Source of the DNA: Sulfitobacter sp. CW3
GTDB taxonomy: Bacteria > Pseudomonadota > Alphaproteobacteria > Rhodobacterales > Rhodobacteraceae
DNA length: 64,000 bases
Assembly: GCF_019392245.1 (NCBI RefSeq)
Contig: NZ_JAHXRL010000002.1
Coordinates: 558,001-622,000 of the forward strand
Reading direction: 5' to 3'
Positions 7,799-16,977 of this stretch are shown piece after piece (the first letter of the stretch is position 1; each line of letters begins with the position of its first letter). The notes below the pieces were generated by a model. It saw nothing but the letters and a program-made list of their open reading frames with translations, had not been told where the DNA came from and ran no database searches. Made by a program: the position numbers and the translations under genes.

Positions 7799-8776
7799 CT
7801 AGCTGGGGGTGCCTGGCGGCGGGCTGCTTGCCTTGGCTTTTGACCGATCCAGCCCCAGCTGGCGTTCCCGCCAGATGATCAGCACACCGCCGGTCATCAC
7901 CAAACCGGCACCGATCAGGATGGCAGGCGTTGGTACTTCGCTAAAGACCAGCCACCCGATGATGGTCGCAAAAATCATCGACGCATAATCAAACGGAGCC
8001 AGCATAGAGACAGGCCCAAACCGGTACGAGGCGGTAATCATAATCTGGGCCACCCCACCAATCAGCCCGGCAACAATCAACAATGCGCAGACCCCAAGCC
8101 CGGGCGCGACCCACACCAAGGGCCCCCAATCCAAGACCAGCCCCAAAGGCAAAGTGAGAAATGAAAGCACCGTCGCGGTGAGAGAAAAGAAAAACACGAT
8201 TGCTGCGGTGCTGTCCGTTTGCACCAATCGGCGGACGTGGATTTGCACCAACCCGCGCATGATCGACGCCCCCAAAACCATCAGCGCGCCCATCGTGGCC
8301 ATCTGTGAAACTGTATCGCCGCCAACGGTAAAGCGTGGGAACAGCACGATCAAAACACCCACCAATCCGACGACAACCGCAGACAGCCGAAACAGCCGCA
8401 CACGTTCGCCCAGAAAAATCGCCGCGAAAACAACGGTGAACAAGGGGGTCGCGTAACCGATTGCCGTGACTTCGGGCAACGGCAACAAACTAAGCCCGCC
8501 AAAGGTCAACCCCATGGCCGTTGTGCCAAACACACCGCGCCAAACATGCCCCATCAGATTTGACGGCTGCAACCCATGGCGCAGATCGCCCTGCTGCCAG
8601 AGCCACAAAATGATAATCGGAAATGCAAAGAACGATCTGAAAAACACAGCCTGCGCGGCTGGGACGGTCTCGGTTGCGGTCTTGATGATGGCCGACATGA
8701 CCGTGAATAAAAAGACCGCCCCCAGTTTGAGGGCAATGGCCCGACCCGGGCGGTGTTCAGTCATCGTAGCTGCCAT
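7799..8776 (-). CDS. DMT superfamily transporter (EamA, two repeats)
   Basis: This 325-residue inner-membrane protein has about ten hydrophobic segments arranged as two EamA repeats (about 15-145 and 170-300). An example is AVFLFTVMSAIIKTATETVPAAQAVFFRSFFAFP at the start of repeat one. The C-terminus RERQLGLDRSKAKASSPPPG is polar and presumably cytosolic. Members export amino acids, purines or other small metabolites, or take up S-adenosylmethionine; nothing here fixes the substrate. The start may be ATG 8776 or 8764; neither has a clear ribosome site. It is not in an operon; its upstream gap to aroC contains two palindromes. Confidence 0.85.
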   Translation of the reverse strand: MAATMTEHRPGRAIALKLGAVFLFTVMSAIIKTATETVPAAQAVFFRSFFAFPIIILWLWQQGDLRHGLQPSNLMGHVWRGVFGTTAMGLTFGGLSLLPLPEVTAIGYATPLFTVVFAAIFLGERVRLFRLSAVVVGLVGVLIVLFPRFTVGGDTVSQMATMGALMVLGASIMRGLVQIHVRRLVQTDSTAAIVFFFSLTATVLSFLTLPLGLVLDWGPLVWVAPGLGVCALLIVAGLIGGVAQIMITASYRFGPVSMLAPFDYASMIFATIIGWLVFSEVPTPAILIGAGLVMTGGVLIIWRERQLGLDRSKAKASSPPPGTPS

Positions 8777-8830
8777 GCGCGATGCTTGCGCCCCTGCGGA
8801 TCAAAGTGCAAGACCTCGCGAGCGGCGTAT

Positions 8831-8850
8831 CGGAATTTTCGAAAATTCCG
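8831..8850. repeat. 20-bp perfect palindrome, copy 1
   Basis: CGGAATTTTCGAAAATTCCG is a perfect palindrome. The identical 20-mer occurs at 26026-26045. Both copies sit beside a second, different palindrome and next to a DMT transporter gene. Confidence 0.85.
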
Positions 8851-8853
8851 ATA

Positions 8854-8873
8854 CGAAAAATTTGAATTTTTCG
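8854..8873. terminator. Second palindrome, probable aroC terminator
   Basis: CGAAAAATT and AATTTTTCG pair over nine bases around TG. It lies seven bases before the aroC stop, on the downstream side of aroC, and has T-rich arms on both strands. Function as a terminator is inferred. Confidence 0.5.
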
Positions 8874-8879
8874 GCCAGC

Positions 8880-9980
8880 TTAGCCGATGTGGCCCTGATT
8901 TTCGCCAACCTGCCCGCGGTGCAGCAGCATGTGATCCAGCAAGACGCAGGCCATCATCGCTTCGCCTACTGGAACTGCGCGGATACCGACGCAGGGATCA
9001 TGGCGGCCTTTGGTAATAATCTCGGTATTTTCGCCTGATTTCGTGATTGTCTTGCGCGTGGTCAGGATGCTCGACGTCGGTTTGACTGCAAACCGCACGA
9101 CAATATCCTGCCCCGTGCTGATCCCACCCAAGATACCACCTGCATGGTTCGACGAATAAACAGGCCCATCCGGGCCCATGCTGATCTCGTCGGCGTTCAA
9201 TTCGCCCGTCAACATCGCGGCGGACATGCCTTCGCCGATTTCCACGCCTTTAACTGCGTTGATGCTCATCATTGCGGCGGCCAGATCGGTATCAAGCTTG
9301 CCGTAAACCGGCGCACCAATGCCAGCGGGAACGCCCCGCGCTGTTAATTCGATGATCGCGCCGACCGACGATCCGGACTTGCGCAAACCGTCCAGATAGC
9401 CGGCCCAATCCGCCGCCGCTTTGGCGTCGGGCACCCAAAACGGGTTCTGTTCAATCTGACCCCAATCAAACGCATCGCGGTCAATCTTGTGAGGGCCCAT
9501 CTGCACCATATAGCCGGTGATCTGCACATTCGGGGCAATCGCCTTGATCGCCTCGCGGGCCAAGCCGCCTGCGGCCACGCGCGACGCCGTTTCCCGCGCC
9601 GAAGACCGGCCACCGCCGCGATAATCGCGAATGCCGTATTTCTGGAAATAGGTGATGTCGGCATGACCGGGGCGGAACTTGTCCTTGATATCACCGTAGT
9701 CTTTTGACCGTTGATCGGTGTTTTCGATCATCAACTGGATCGGCGTCCCGGTTGTGACCCCTTCGAATACGCCCGACAGAATGCGCACCTCGTCGGCCTC
9801 GCGCCGCTGGGTGGTGTATTTGTTCTGGCCGGGCTTACGCTTGTCCATCCATTGCTGGATCATCGCCGCGTCAACCGGCACGCCGGGCGGGCAACCATCG
9901 ACGGTGGCACCCAAAGCAGGTCCATGGCTTTCGCCCCAAGTGGTCACACGGAAAAGATGGCCAAAGCTGTTGATCGACAT
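8880..9980 (-). CDS. aroC: Chorismate synthase
   Basis: The 366-residue enzyme converts 5-enolpyruvylshikimate 3-phosphate to chorismate, using reduced FMN, the last step of the shikimate pathway. All three family signatures are visible: [15 protein letters not shown] near the start, [18 protein letters not shown] near 125, and [12 protein letters not shown] near 305. The start is ATG 9980, preceded by AAAGGAG, rather than 10049. It is divergent from the thiamine transport operon, with the TPP riboswitch in between. It appears monocistronic. Confidence 0.97.
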   Translation of the reverse strand: MSINSFGHLFRVTTWGESHGPALGATVDGCPPGVPVDAAMIQQWMDKRKPGQNKYTTQRREADEVRILSGVFEGVTTGTPIQLMIENTDQRSKDYGDIKDKFRPGHADITYFQKYGIRDYRGGGRSSARETASRVAAGGLAREAIKAIAPNVQITGYMVQMGPHKIDRDAFDWGQIEQNPFWVPDAKAAADWAGYLDGLRKSGSSVGAIIELTARGVPAGIGAPVYGKLDTDLAAAMMSINAVKGVEIGEGMSAAMLTGELNADEISMGPDGPVYSSNHAGGILGGISTGQDIVVRFAVKPTSSILTTRKTITKSGENTEIITKGRHDPCVGIRAVPVGEAMMACVLLDHMLLHRGQVGENQGHIG

Positions 9981-10075
9981 ATTGGATGCTCCTTTGCCCT
10001 CCGCATTAACGGGGGTGGGCGCGTGCCTCAAGGGGTTTTGGCTTGCCAAGGGCGCACAAGCCTCCTACGTCTTTG

Positions 10076-10162
10076 GGTACCTCGGGGGGCACTGTTGTGC
10101 TGAGATTGCGAAAGCTGACCCGTAGAACCTGAACCGGTTAACACCGGCGGAGGGAAGGTCTG
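10076..10162 (+). ncRNA. TPP riboswitch (THI element)
   Basis: The THI-box core is clear: CTCGGGG, GTGCTGAGATTGCG, CTGACCCGTAGAACCTGAAC and CGGTTAACACCGGCGGAGGGAA. It ends about 45 bases before the thiB start, so thiamine diphosphate should repress the thiBPQ operon. No strong T-tailed hairpin follows; TTTTGGAGG at the thiB ribosome site could be masked, which suggests translational control. Confidence 0.97.
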
Positions 10163-10206
10163 GACATCACTCCAACGCTTTCTGACGCCGCATTTTGGAG
10201 GATGCC

Positions 10207-11184
10207 ATGAAGTATCTTACACTTGCTGCCACAACTTTTCTTGCCACATCGGCCTATGCCGACACCCCTGAACTGGTGGTCTATACCTACGACAGTTTTA
10301 TTTCCGATTGGGGCCCCGGCCCGGTGATCGAAAAGGCGTTCGAGGAAACCTGCGCCTGCGATCTGAAATTTGTCGGCATGGGCGATGGTCCCGCGTTGCT
10401 GGCCCGGCTCAAGCTTGAGGGCGCAAGATCCGACGCGGATATCGTGCTGGGGCTGGATACCAGTCTAATCGCTGCGGCCAAGCAAACCGGTCTGTTTGCG
10501 CCGACCGACGTAACCGCCGACTATGATCTGCCCATCGCATGGAACGACGAAAGCTTTGTCCCCTATGATTGGGGCTACTTCGCCTTTGTCCATAGCACTG
10601 ATCTGACACCACCCCACAATTTTCGCGAACTCGGCGAAAGCGATATCAAGATTATCATCCAGGACCCGCGGTCATCCACCCCGGGCTTGGGTCTGCTGAT
10701 GTGGATCAAAGAGGCATATGGAAACGAAGCCCCGGCAATATGGGCAGGGCTGGCCGACAATATCGTCACCGTCACCAAAGGCTGGTCCGAGGCCTACGGT
10801 CTGTTCCTTGAGGGCGAAGCCGATATGGTGCTAAGCTATACCACATCGCCCGCCTACCACATCATCGCCGAGGAAGATGAGACAAAGGTCGCGGCCCCTT
10901 TTGACGAAGGTCATTACATGCAGGTCGAAGTTGTCGGCAAATTGGCGAACAGTGATCAAAGCGATCTGGCCGGCGCGTTCATGGAATTCATGGTGTCGGA
11001 TGCCGCGCAATCTGTGTTGCCAACAACGAACTGGATGTATCCTGCGATCATGCCAAAAGACGGATTGCCCGCCGCGTTTGATCAATCCATCGAACCTGAA
11101 AAGGCGCTTTTGATTCCGAACGAAGCCGTTCCCGCACTTCGAAAAGAGGCGCTGGCCGAATGGCTTTCCGCGCTTTCGCAATAA
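10207..11184 (+). CDS. thiB: Thiamine ABC transporter, periplasmic binding protein
   Basis: The 325-residue protein has a short signal peptide (MKYLTLAATTFLATSAYAD, cleavage after AYA) and the extracellular solute-binding fold of ThiB/TbpA. PELVVYTYDSFISDWGPGP, DADIVLGLD, DWGYFAFVH and KGWSEAYGLFLEGEADMVLSYTTSPAYH are typical ThiB segments. It captures thiamine or its phosphates for ThiP and ThiQ. ATG 10207 with TTTGGAGG upstream is used rather than 10195. The gene overlaps thiP by 25 bases and follows a TPP riboswitch, which makes the substrate assignment firm. Confidence 0.95.
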   Translation: MKYLTLAATTFLATSAYADTPELVVYTYDSFISDWGPGPVIEKAFEETCACDLKFVGMGDGPALLARLKLEGARSDADIVLGLDTSLIAAAKQTGLFAPTDVTADYDLPIAWNDESFVPYDWGYFAFVHSTDLTPPHNFRELGESDIKIIIQDPRSSTPGLGLLMWIKEAYGNEAPAIWAGLADNIVTVTKGWSEAYGLFLEGEADMVLSYTTSPAYHIIAEEDETKVAAPFDEGHYMQVEVVGKLANSDQSDLAGAFMEFMVSDAAQSVLPTTNWMYPAIMPKDGLPAAFDQSIEPEKALLIPNEAVPALRKEALAEWLSALSQ

Positions 11185-12716
11185 GTAAAAATACCGGGAT
11201 CAGCGCGGCCACTTTGGTGGTCTTGCTGATCCTTGCTGCACTTTGGGCGGTATTGTCTCGCGCAGAGTACGGCAGCGGCCTAGGCCCCGCTGAATGGTCT
11301 GCAATCCACTTTACTGTCGTCCAAGCGGCGTTATCTGCGGGCATCTCGACCCTGCTTGCCGTTCCTGTTGCGCGTGCTTTGGCGCGCAGACGGTTTACTG
11401 GGCGTGGCCTGTTGGTGACCTTGCTTGGCGCGCCGTTCATCTTGCCGGTTATTGTCGCGGTTCTGGGCCTGTTGACGGTATTCGGGCGTGCTGGTTGGCT
11501 GAACATGGCGCTCGCTGGCGTGAACCTTCCCACGATATCAATTTATGGGCTGCACGGGGTTGTACTGGCACATGTGTTTTTTAACCTGCCGCTTGCGACG
11601 CGTCTGTTGTTGCAAGCGTGGCAGACGCTGCCCGCCGAACGGTTTCGTTTGGCGGCCCAGCTTGATCTGACACCGCATGCCGTTTTCCAAAGCATCGAAT
11701 GGCCGATGCTGCGCCAGATTTTACCCGGAACGGCTGCGTTAATCTTTGTCATGTGCCTGACCAGCTTTGCCGTGGCGCTGACCCTTGGCGGCGGCCCGCG
11801 CGCCACGACCATCGAGCTGGCAATCTATCAGGCATTCCGGTTTGATTTTGACCTAAGCCGCGCCGCCTTGTTGTCCTTGGTGCAGCTTGTTCTGGCTGGC
11901 AGTGCCGCGTTCCTTGCCCTGTGGATTATACCCAGTGTCAGCATGGGCGGTGGCCAAGATCGAGCCCGTCAACGTTGGGATGCACGGGGCGGGGTTCAGC
12001 GACTGATGGACGGTATCGCCATCACGATTGGCGCACTGTTTTTGCTGCTGCCCTTTGGCGCAATCATCACGCAGGGTCTGGCCGGGTTGATGGTGACGCC
12101 GGCAAGCGTCTGGCAGTCGGCCGTTACATCGGTCGGCGTTGCCCTGTGCAGTGTGGCGGTATTGCTGATGCTGGCGTTGCCGATGGCGGGTTGGATCGCC
12201 ACCGCCAAACGCGGCAGCGTCGAGGCCATCGGCCTGTTCGGCATAGCGGCCTCCCCCCTCATGGTCGGCACCGGCTGGTTTATCCTGATCCACCCCATCA
12301 CGGACCCTGTGTTATTTGCCCTTCCCGTGACGGCGTTGGTGAATGCGCTTATGGCCCTGCCTTTTGTGCTGCGTATCCTTGTTCCGCCACTACGCGACAC
12401 GGTGCAGGTCTATGGACGCCTGTCCCAAGCGTTGTCTCTCCAAGGTTGGCCGTTTTGGCGTTGGGTCGTCTTTCCCCGGCTGCGTCCGCAGATTGGCTTT
12501 GCGATGGGGCTGACCGGCGCGCTTTCCATGGGGGATCTTGGCGTGATCGCCCTATTCGCGGATCAAGACCACACCACGTTGCCATTGCAGATGTACCGTC
12601 TTATGGGCAGCTACCAGATGGAGGCCGCAGCAGGGGCCGCGCTTATTCTTTTGGCGCTCTCGCTGGGCATTTTTTGGATTTTCGACAAGGCAGGACGCGG
12701 CCATGCTCAAGCTTGA
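11160..12716 (+). CDS. thiP: Thiamine ABC transporter, permease
   Basis: This 518-residue inner-membrane protein is a fused double permease with two binding-protein-dependent transport domains (about 60-260 and 310-510) and about twelve hydrophobic segments. EAA-like loops recur, for example FRLAAQLDLTPHAVFQSIEWPML and YGRLSQALSLQGWPFWRWVVFPRL, where ThiQ should dock. It starts inside thiB and its end overlaps thiQ by 14 bases, so the three are translationally coupled. The length (about 530 in E. coli) fits ThiP. Confidence 0.94.
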   Translation: MAFRAFAISKNTGISAATLVVLLILAALWAVLSRAEYGSGLGPAEWSAIHFTVVQAALSAGISTLLAVPVARALARRRFTGRGLLVTLLGAPFILPVIVAVLGLLTVFGRAGWLNMALAGVNLPTISIYGLHGVVLAHVFFNLPLATRLLLQAWQTLPAERFRLAAQLDLTPHAVFQSIEWPMLRQILPGTAALIFVMCLTSFAVALTLGGGPRATTIELAIYQAFRFDFDLSRAALLSLVQLVLAGSAAFLALWIIPSVSMGGGQDRARQRWDARGGVQRLMDGIAITIGALFLLLPFGAIITQGLAGLMVTPASVWQSAVTSVGVALCSVAVLLMLALPMAGWIATAKRGSVEAIGLFGIAASPLMVGTGWFILIHPITDPVLFALPVTALVNALMALPFVLRILVPPLRDTVQVYGRLSQALSLQGWPFWRWVVFPRLRPQIGFAMGLTGALSMGDLGVIALFADQDHTTLPLQMYRLMGSYQMEAAAGAALILLALSLGIFWIFDKAGRGHAQA

Positions 12717-13395
12717 ACAGGTGCTTATCACCCAAGGCACATTTTCAGTGCGGGCCGATATGTCGATTGAAGCGCAAAAGAAATATGCGGTCATAGGACC
12801 GTCCGGCGCAGGCAAATCAACGCTGCTGGGTGCGCTGTGCGGGTTTATCCCCATCACCGAGGGCCGATTGACATGGCAAGGGCGCGACATCACCGATGAT
12901 GCCCCCGGCGCAAGGCCGATGACGATGCTATTTCAGGACAACAACCTGTTCCCCCACCTAAGCATCTTGCAGAATGTCGGGCTTGGCTTGCGCCGTGATA
13001 TGCGACTGACAGCAAGCGAAAAGGCAGATGTAGAGCGCGCGCTGTCACGGGTTGGGCTCGGGGATATGGCAGATCGAAAACCCGGATCGCTATCCGGCGG
13101 ACAGCAAAGCCGTGCCGCGCTTGCACGTGTATTGGTTCAGGCGCGGCCGCTGGTGTTGCTTGATGAACCCTTTGCCGCACTTGGGCCTGCATTGCGAACC
13201 GAGATGCTGGATCTGGTTCAAGAGCTGGTTACAGAAACGAACGCGTCGCTGATCATGGTCACCCACGACCCGAAAGACGTGGCCCGCATCGCGGACGAGG
13301 TTATATTTGTCGCAGGCGGCATCGCGCATGCCCCACAACCTGCCAAGGCGTTGATGGAGAACCCGCCCGCAGAACTGCGCAGCTATCTGGGATAG
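12703..13395 (+). CDS. thiQ: Thiamine ABC transporter, ATPase
   Basis: This 230-residue ABC ATPase has Walker A GPSGAGKST near 33, Q-loop LFQDNNLFPHLS, signature LSGGQQSRAALARVL, Walker B LVLLDEPFAALG, and H-loop MVTHDP. The short form without a C-terminal regulatory domain and the NNLFPHL Q-loop context match ThiQ. Its stop codon directly abuts the stop of the convergent ExoD gene, with no spacer, so transcription of the two must meet there. Confidence 0.94.
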   Translation: MLKLEQVLITQGTFSVRADMSIEAQKKYAVIGPSGAGKSTLLGALCGFIPITEGRLTWQGRDITDDAPGARPMTMLFQDNNLFPHLSILQNVGLGLRRDMRLTASEKADVERALSRVGLGDMADRKPGSLSGGQQSRAALARVLVQARPLVLLDEPFAALGPALRTEMLDLVQELVTETNASLIMVTHDPKDVARIADEVIFVAGGIAHAPQPAKALMENPPAELRSYLG

Positions 13396-13980
13396 TCAGA
13401 AAAACACCAGATAGAACGCCACCGCGACACCAAGCATCGCAAGATAGCCCAACAGAACATAAAGCCCGTCCCGCGTAAAAAGCCCAAAGGCGAACAGTGC
13501 CACAGTGGCCCCGCCGGATGACGAGGCAAACGGCACAAACTCCAAAAAGGGCCACCCGATGGGCAGGATCGTGCACATCGCCAACGTGAGTACGCGCATC
13601 GGCCCCGTCGTCATAAACTGCAAACGTTTGCCTGAATGACGGTCAAAAAACGAAGACGGCTTGCGCAGCCATCCCACAACGCTGTGCAAATGCGCTGATT
13701 TCATCTGCTTGTTCAGCAGGAACTCCGGCAACCATAGCCGCTTGCGCCCCAAAAGCGCCTGCGCAGACAGGGTAAACACCAGGATGGCCATAAAGGTCGA
13801 CACGCCGATCACGCCTGACAGAGGTGACACCAGCAGGACCGATGCCAGCAAAATAAACGGGGTGATCGACCGATCGCCGAACTCTTCCAGCACATCGCGC
13901 AGCGTGACGTTATCCTGCTCGGCGGCGCTTTGCATCCCGTCCAGCAGGTAATTCAAACTGTTGTCGGTCGCAGTCAGCAT
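13396..13980 (-). CDS. ExoD-family membrane protein
   Basis: The 194-residue product has about four hydrophobic segments, including ITPFILLASVLLVSPLSGVIGVSTF and RVLTLAMCTILPIGWPFLEFVPFASS. This is the exopolysaccharide synthesis ExoD family, first noted in Sinorhizobium for effects on exopolysaccharide and nodule invasion; the biochemical role is unknown. ATG 13980 is chosen with GAGG seven bases ahead; the 14010 start would overlap the upstream epimerase-like gene. It follows that gene by 13 bases and probably shares its transcript. Confidence 0.85.
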   Translation of the reverse strand: MLTATDNSLNYLLDGMQSAAEQDNVTLRDVLEEFGDRSITPFILLASVLLVSPLSGVIGVSTFMAILVFTLSAQALLGRKRLWLPEFLLNKQMKSAHLHSVVGWLRKPSSFFDRHSGKRLQFMTTGPMRVLTLAMCTILPIGWPFLEFVPFASSSGGATVALFAFGLFTRDGLYVLLGYLAMLGVAVAFYLVFF

Positions 13981-13993
13981 CAGACCCTCAAGA

Positions 13994-14851
13994 TCAGCCT
14001 TCCAAGGCAAGCATCGCGTTCAACCCGGCACGATAGGTCGGGTATCTAGGCGTCCAACCCAACGCCTGCTTGATCAGGTCGTTCCGAACCTTTTTGCTTT
14101 CGGCATAAAAACTGCGCGCCATTGGGGTCATCTCGGCGTCATCAATCGCGGTGGCGGGCGGGATCGGGACCCCCAGCAGTTCGGCCGCGTAGGCGATCAC
14201 ATCTTGGGGCGGGGCCGGATCATCGTCGCATAGGTTATAGATCGCGCCGGGGGCAGGGCTGCGCAGCGACAACTCTAACGCTTGGGCGATGTCATCCACA
14301 TGGATGCGTGAAAACACCTGACCGTCTTTGATGATCCGCCGCGCAGTCCCCGCGCGCACCTTGGCAAAGGGGCCACGCCCGGGGCCATAAATCCCCGCCA
14401 GCCGGAAAACATGCAGCGGAAGATCAGGAATAGCCTGCCACCGCGCTTCGGCATCAACCCGCGCCTGTCCGCGTCTGGTCGAGGGGCTGAGCGGCGTGGT
14501 TTCATCCACCCAGCCGCCGCCGTGATCGCCATACACGCCGGTAGTCGACAGATAGCCAAGCCACCGCAGGTTGGGCGCAGCGCGGGTGATATCATCGTTC
14601 ACCTCGTTCAATACCGGATCGCTGTCCGGCCCCGGCCCTGCAGACACAAGAATGTTGGGAAACGCGCCCACCAGCGCCGCCAGATCAGTGCCCGGCCAGA
14701 CCACAGGTTCGACCCCGGTCGCGGCGATTTGATCCGCCTTATCGGCGCTGCGGGTGGTCCCAACGATGCGCCACCCTTGCGGCACCAGTCGTTCCGCCAA
14801 GGCGCGCGCGCTATAGCCGTGGCCAATCGATAAAAGTGTTTTTTTCATCAA
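13994..14851 (-). CDS. NAD(P)-binding SDR/epimerase-like protein (YeeZ type)
   Basis: The 285-residue Rossmann protein begins MMKKTLLSIGHGYSARALAERL, with an atypical GHGYSARAL in place of GxxGxxG. It continues with LRWLGYLSTTGVYGDHGGGWVDE, where Thr-Thr-x-x-Tyr resembles the extended-SDR catalytic region, then RLAGIYGPGRGPFAKVRAGTARRI and a C-terminal substrate part. The IYGPGR segment is typical of the nucleotide-sugar epimerase-like YeeZ group. Substrate unknown. It lies four bases after a glycosyltransferase gene and 13 before the exoD-like gene, an arrangement that hints at a surface-polysaccharide role, by inference only. Confidence 0.75.
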   Translation of the reverse strand: MMKKTLLSIGHGYSARALAERLVPQGWRIVGTTRSADKADQIAATGVEPVVWPGTDLAALVGAFPNILVSAGPGPDSDPVLNEVNDDITRAAPNLRWLGYLSTTGVYGDHGGGWVDETTPLSPSTRRGQARVDAEARWQAIPDLPLHVFRLAGIYGPGRGPFAKVRAGTARRIIKDGQVFSRIHVDDIAQALELSLRSPAPGAIYNLCDDDPAPPQDVIAYAAELLGVPIPPATAIDDAEMTPMARSFYAESKKVRNDLIKQALGWTPRYPTYRAGLNAMLALEG

Positions 14852-14855
14852 ACTA

Positions 14856-16115
14856 TCACATTCCCAGCGGCAGCTTTATCCGCTTTTCTTTGCCGACCAA
14901 GGCGTTGATCTGCGCGATATGTTCGGGCAGGCATTTGGTCGTAAAATCATAATTTTCAACCACATGCTTGCGTGCAGCTGGCCCAAGATGGTCGTATTTC
15001 TTAGGGTGCGCCAAGACATCAATCACCTGATCCGCCAGCGCTTGGGGCTTGAAAAAGTCACACAGCAAACCGGTTTCGCCATGGGTAATCGCCTCGCGTA
15101 CCGGTGCCACGTCGGACGCGACAATCGTCGCCTCCATCGACATGGATTCAAGCAATGACCACGACAGTACAAAGGGCATCGTCAGATAGATGTGGCAGCG
15201 GCTGATCTGAACGACCTTCTGGTATTCAGCATACGGCAGCTTGCCCAAAAAATGCACGCGGCTCCAATCGATGTCTTTGCCGACCTCGGCCTCCATCTCG
15301 GCGCGCAGCCCACCGGGGTGTTTGCTTTTTCCGCCATAGGACGTGTCATTGCCGCCCAACACCAAAACCCGCGCATTTGGGCGTTCTTTCAGAATTTTAG
15401 GAAGCGCGCGCATAAAGACATGAAACCCGCGTGTCCGTTCCAGATTGCGGGCGATATAGGTCACGATCTCGTCGTCGCGGGTCAACTCATGATTCAAGCG
15501 ACCCAGCTTTAGTGTCACCTTTGGGTTCGGCTTTAATCGATCCGTGCGAATGCCATCGTGGCAAACATATAGCTTGTCGTGAAAGCTTTTTGGGAAACGA
15601 TCGCGCTGCCAATAGGTCGGGCTAAGCCCCAGATCGACGGTTTCGATATTCGTCAATGGCACGGCATTGCGTGCCCGCAGCAAAAATGCGGTATCCTCGG
15701 ACACCGGGTCCTCTGGATCGAACCCGACAGGGCCACCCTTGTCGCTGTAAAAATATTCAAAGAAACCGATGATCGGGACATCCGGCCAAACGTCTTTGAA
15801 AAATGTCAGCTCGCCCCAGCCCACATGACCGATCACGATATCAGGCTTGAACCCTTCGGTTTTTTCAATCCGGCGCGCCGCGCGTGCGGCACCTAAACCA
15901 TTACCTGCGCATTCTTCCCAATTTTTGGACAGACCATAGGCATTTTCGGCAGGCTTATGATGAGGTTTGTAAATACGCGACGCGACCCCGTCAAAGCTGG
16001 GCGGCGGTTGGCGCTGCGTCAGAAAATAGATCTGGTGTTCGCCCGTATCCGCCAGCCATTGCACCAACTCGCGATACTGGCCGGGCATATTCTGGTGAAC
16101 AAACATGATCTTCAT
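14856..16115 (-). CDS. Glycosyltransferase, family 4-like
   Basis: This 419-residue cytosolic or membrane-associated GT-B enzyme has an N-terminal domain beginning MKIMFVHQNMPGQYRELVQWL and a GT4 C-terminal domain. The latter runs from KLYVCHDGIRTDRLKP through NLERTRGFHVFMRALPKIL and ARVLVLGGNDTSYGG, to the nucleotide-sugar region SLLESMSMEATIVASDVAPVREAI with its E-x7-E pattern. HVGWGELTFFKDVWPDVPIIGFFEYFY marks the subfamily often found beside polysaccharide genes. Donor and acceptor sugars are not deducible. It probably leads a transcript with the epimerase-like and ExoD-like genes. Confidence 0.88.
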   Translation of the reverse strand: MKIMFVHQNMPGQYRELVQWLADTGEHQIYFLTQRQPPPSFDGVASRIYKPHHKPAENAYGLSKNWEECAGNGLGAARAARRIEKTEGFKPDIVIGHVGWGELTFFKDVWPDVPIIGFFEYFYSDKGGPVGFDPEDPVSEDTAFLLRARNAVPLTNIETVDLGLSPTYWQRDRFPKSFHDKLYVCHDGIRTDRLKPNPKVTLKLGRLNHELTRDDEIVTYIARNLERTRGFHVFMRALPKILKERPNARVLVLGGNDTSYGGKSKHPGGLRAEMEAEVGKDIDWSRVHFLGKLPYAEYQKVVQISRCHIYLTMPFVLSWSLLESMSMEATIVASDVAPVREAITHGETGLLCDFFKPQALADQVIDVLAHPKKYDHLGPAARKHVVENYDFTTKCLPEHIAQINALVGKEKRIKLPLGM

Positions 16116-16185
16116 AAGTTTCGCCCGAAAGAGACCGCTGCGATTTCAGATAGCCCAAGCCAACCGCGCATTGCAAACACTGCCG

Positions 16186-16965
16186 CTACTTGCCCTTCCA
16201 AACGGGGTCGCGTTTCTCGGCAAAGGCTCGGGCCCCTTCCAGCTGATCGTCAGACGCATAAAGCGTATCTACCGTTTCCAGTTGCCGCCCTGTGATCCGG
16301 TTCATGGCATCCTGAAACTTGGAATCCTCGGCATCGCGCACGATTTCCTTGATCGCGGCATAGACCAAAGGCGGGCCAGACGCCAAAAGCCGCGCCAGCT
16401 CCCATGCCCGGTCCATCAACTGGTCGGCAGGCACGATTTCATTCACAAGGCCCCAGCCTTTCGCCTCTGGGGCGTCAAACCAACGGCCGGTCAGCAATAG
16501 CTCCATCGCGATGTGATAGGGAATACGCTTGGGCAGCTTAACACTCGCGGCGTCAGCCACCGTGCCCGACCGGATTTCAGGCAGCGCAAAAGTCGCGTGA
16601 TCCGCTGCTAAAATCATATCCGCGCTCAGCGCCAGCTCAAGTCCGCCGCCGCAGGCGATGCCATTTACCGCGGCGATCACCGGCTTGTTCATACCGCGCA
16701 ATTCCTGCAATCCGCCAAAGCCGCCCACGCCATAATCATCATCCACCGCGTCACCACCAGCGGCGGCTTTCAAGTCCCATCCGGGGCAGAAAAACTTACC
16801 CCCTGCCCCTGTGATGATCGCCACGCGCAGATCAGGGTGATCGCGGAAATCGCGAAATGCCTCGCCCATCAGTCGCGATGTTTCCAGATCAATTGCATTC
16901 GCTTTGGGCCGGTCCAAAGTAACCAGCAGAATGCTTCCATCGGTTTCGGTTTTCACAACACTCAT
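16186..16965 (-). CDS. Enoyl-CoA hydratase/isomerase family, CaiD-like
   Basis: The 259-residue crotonase-fold protein has the oxyanion-hole segments ITGAGGKFFCPGWDLKAAA and VNGIACGGGLELALSADMILAADHATFALPEIRSGTVADAA. In the second, a Glu occupies a usual catalytic position (PEIRSG). The C-terminus GARAFAEKRDPVWKGK is standard. The overall form resembles carnitinyl-CoA dehydratase (CaiD) more than beta-oxidation FadB. It follows the NDP-forming ligase gene by 12 bases, in an apparent operon with an acyl-CoA dehydrogenase, so a CoA-thioester dehydrogenation and hydration sequence is implied. The substrate is unknown. Confidence 0.88.
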   Translation of the reverse strand: MSVVKTETDGSILLVTLDRPKANAIDLETSRLMGEAFRDFRDHPDLRVAIITGAGGKFFCPGWDLKAAAGGDAVDDDYGVGGFGGLQELRGMNKPVIAAVNGIACGGGLELALSADMILAADHATFALPEIRSGTVADAASVKLPKRIPYHIAMELLLTGRWFDAPEAKGWGLVNEIVPADQLMDRAWELARLLASGPPLVYAAIKEIVRDAEDSKFQDAMNRITGRQLETVDTLYASDDQLEGARAFAEKRDPVWKGK

Positions 16966-16977
16966 GACATGTTCCTT

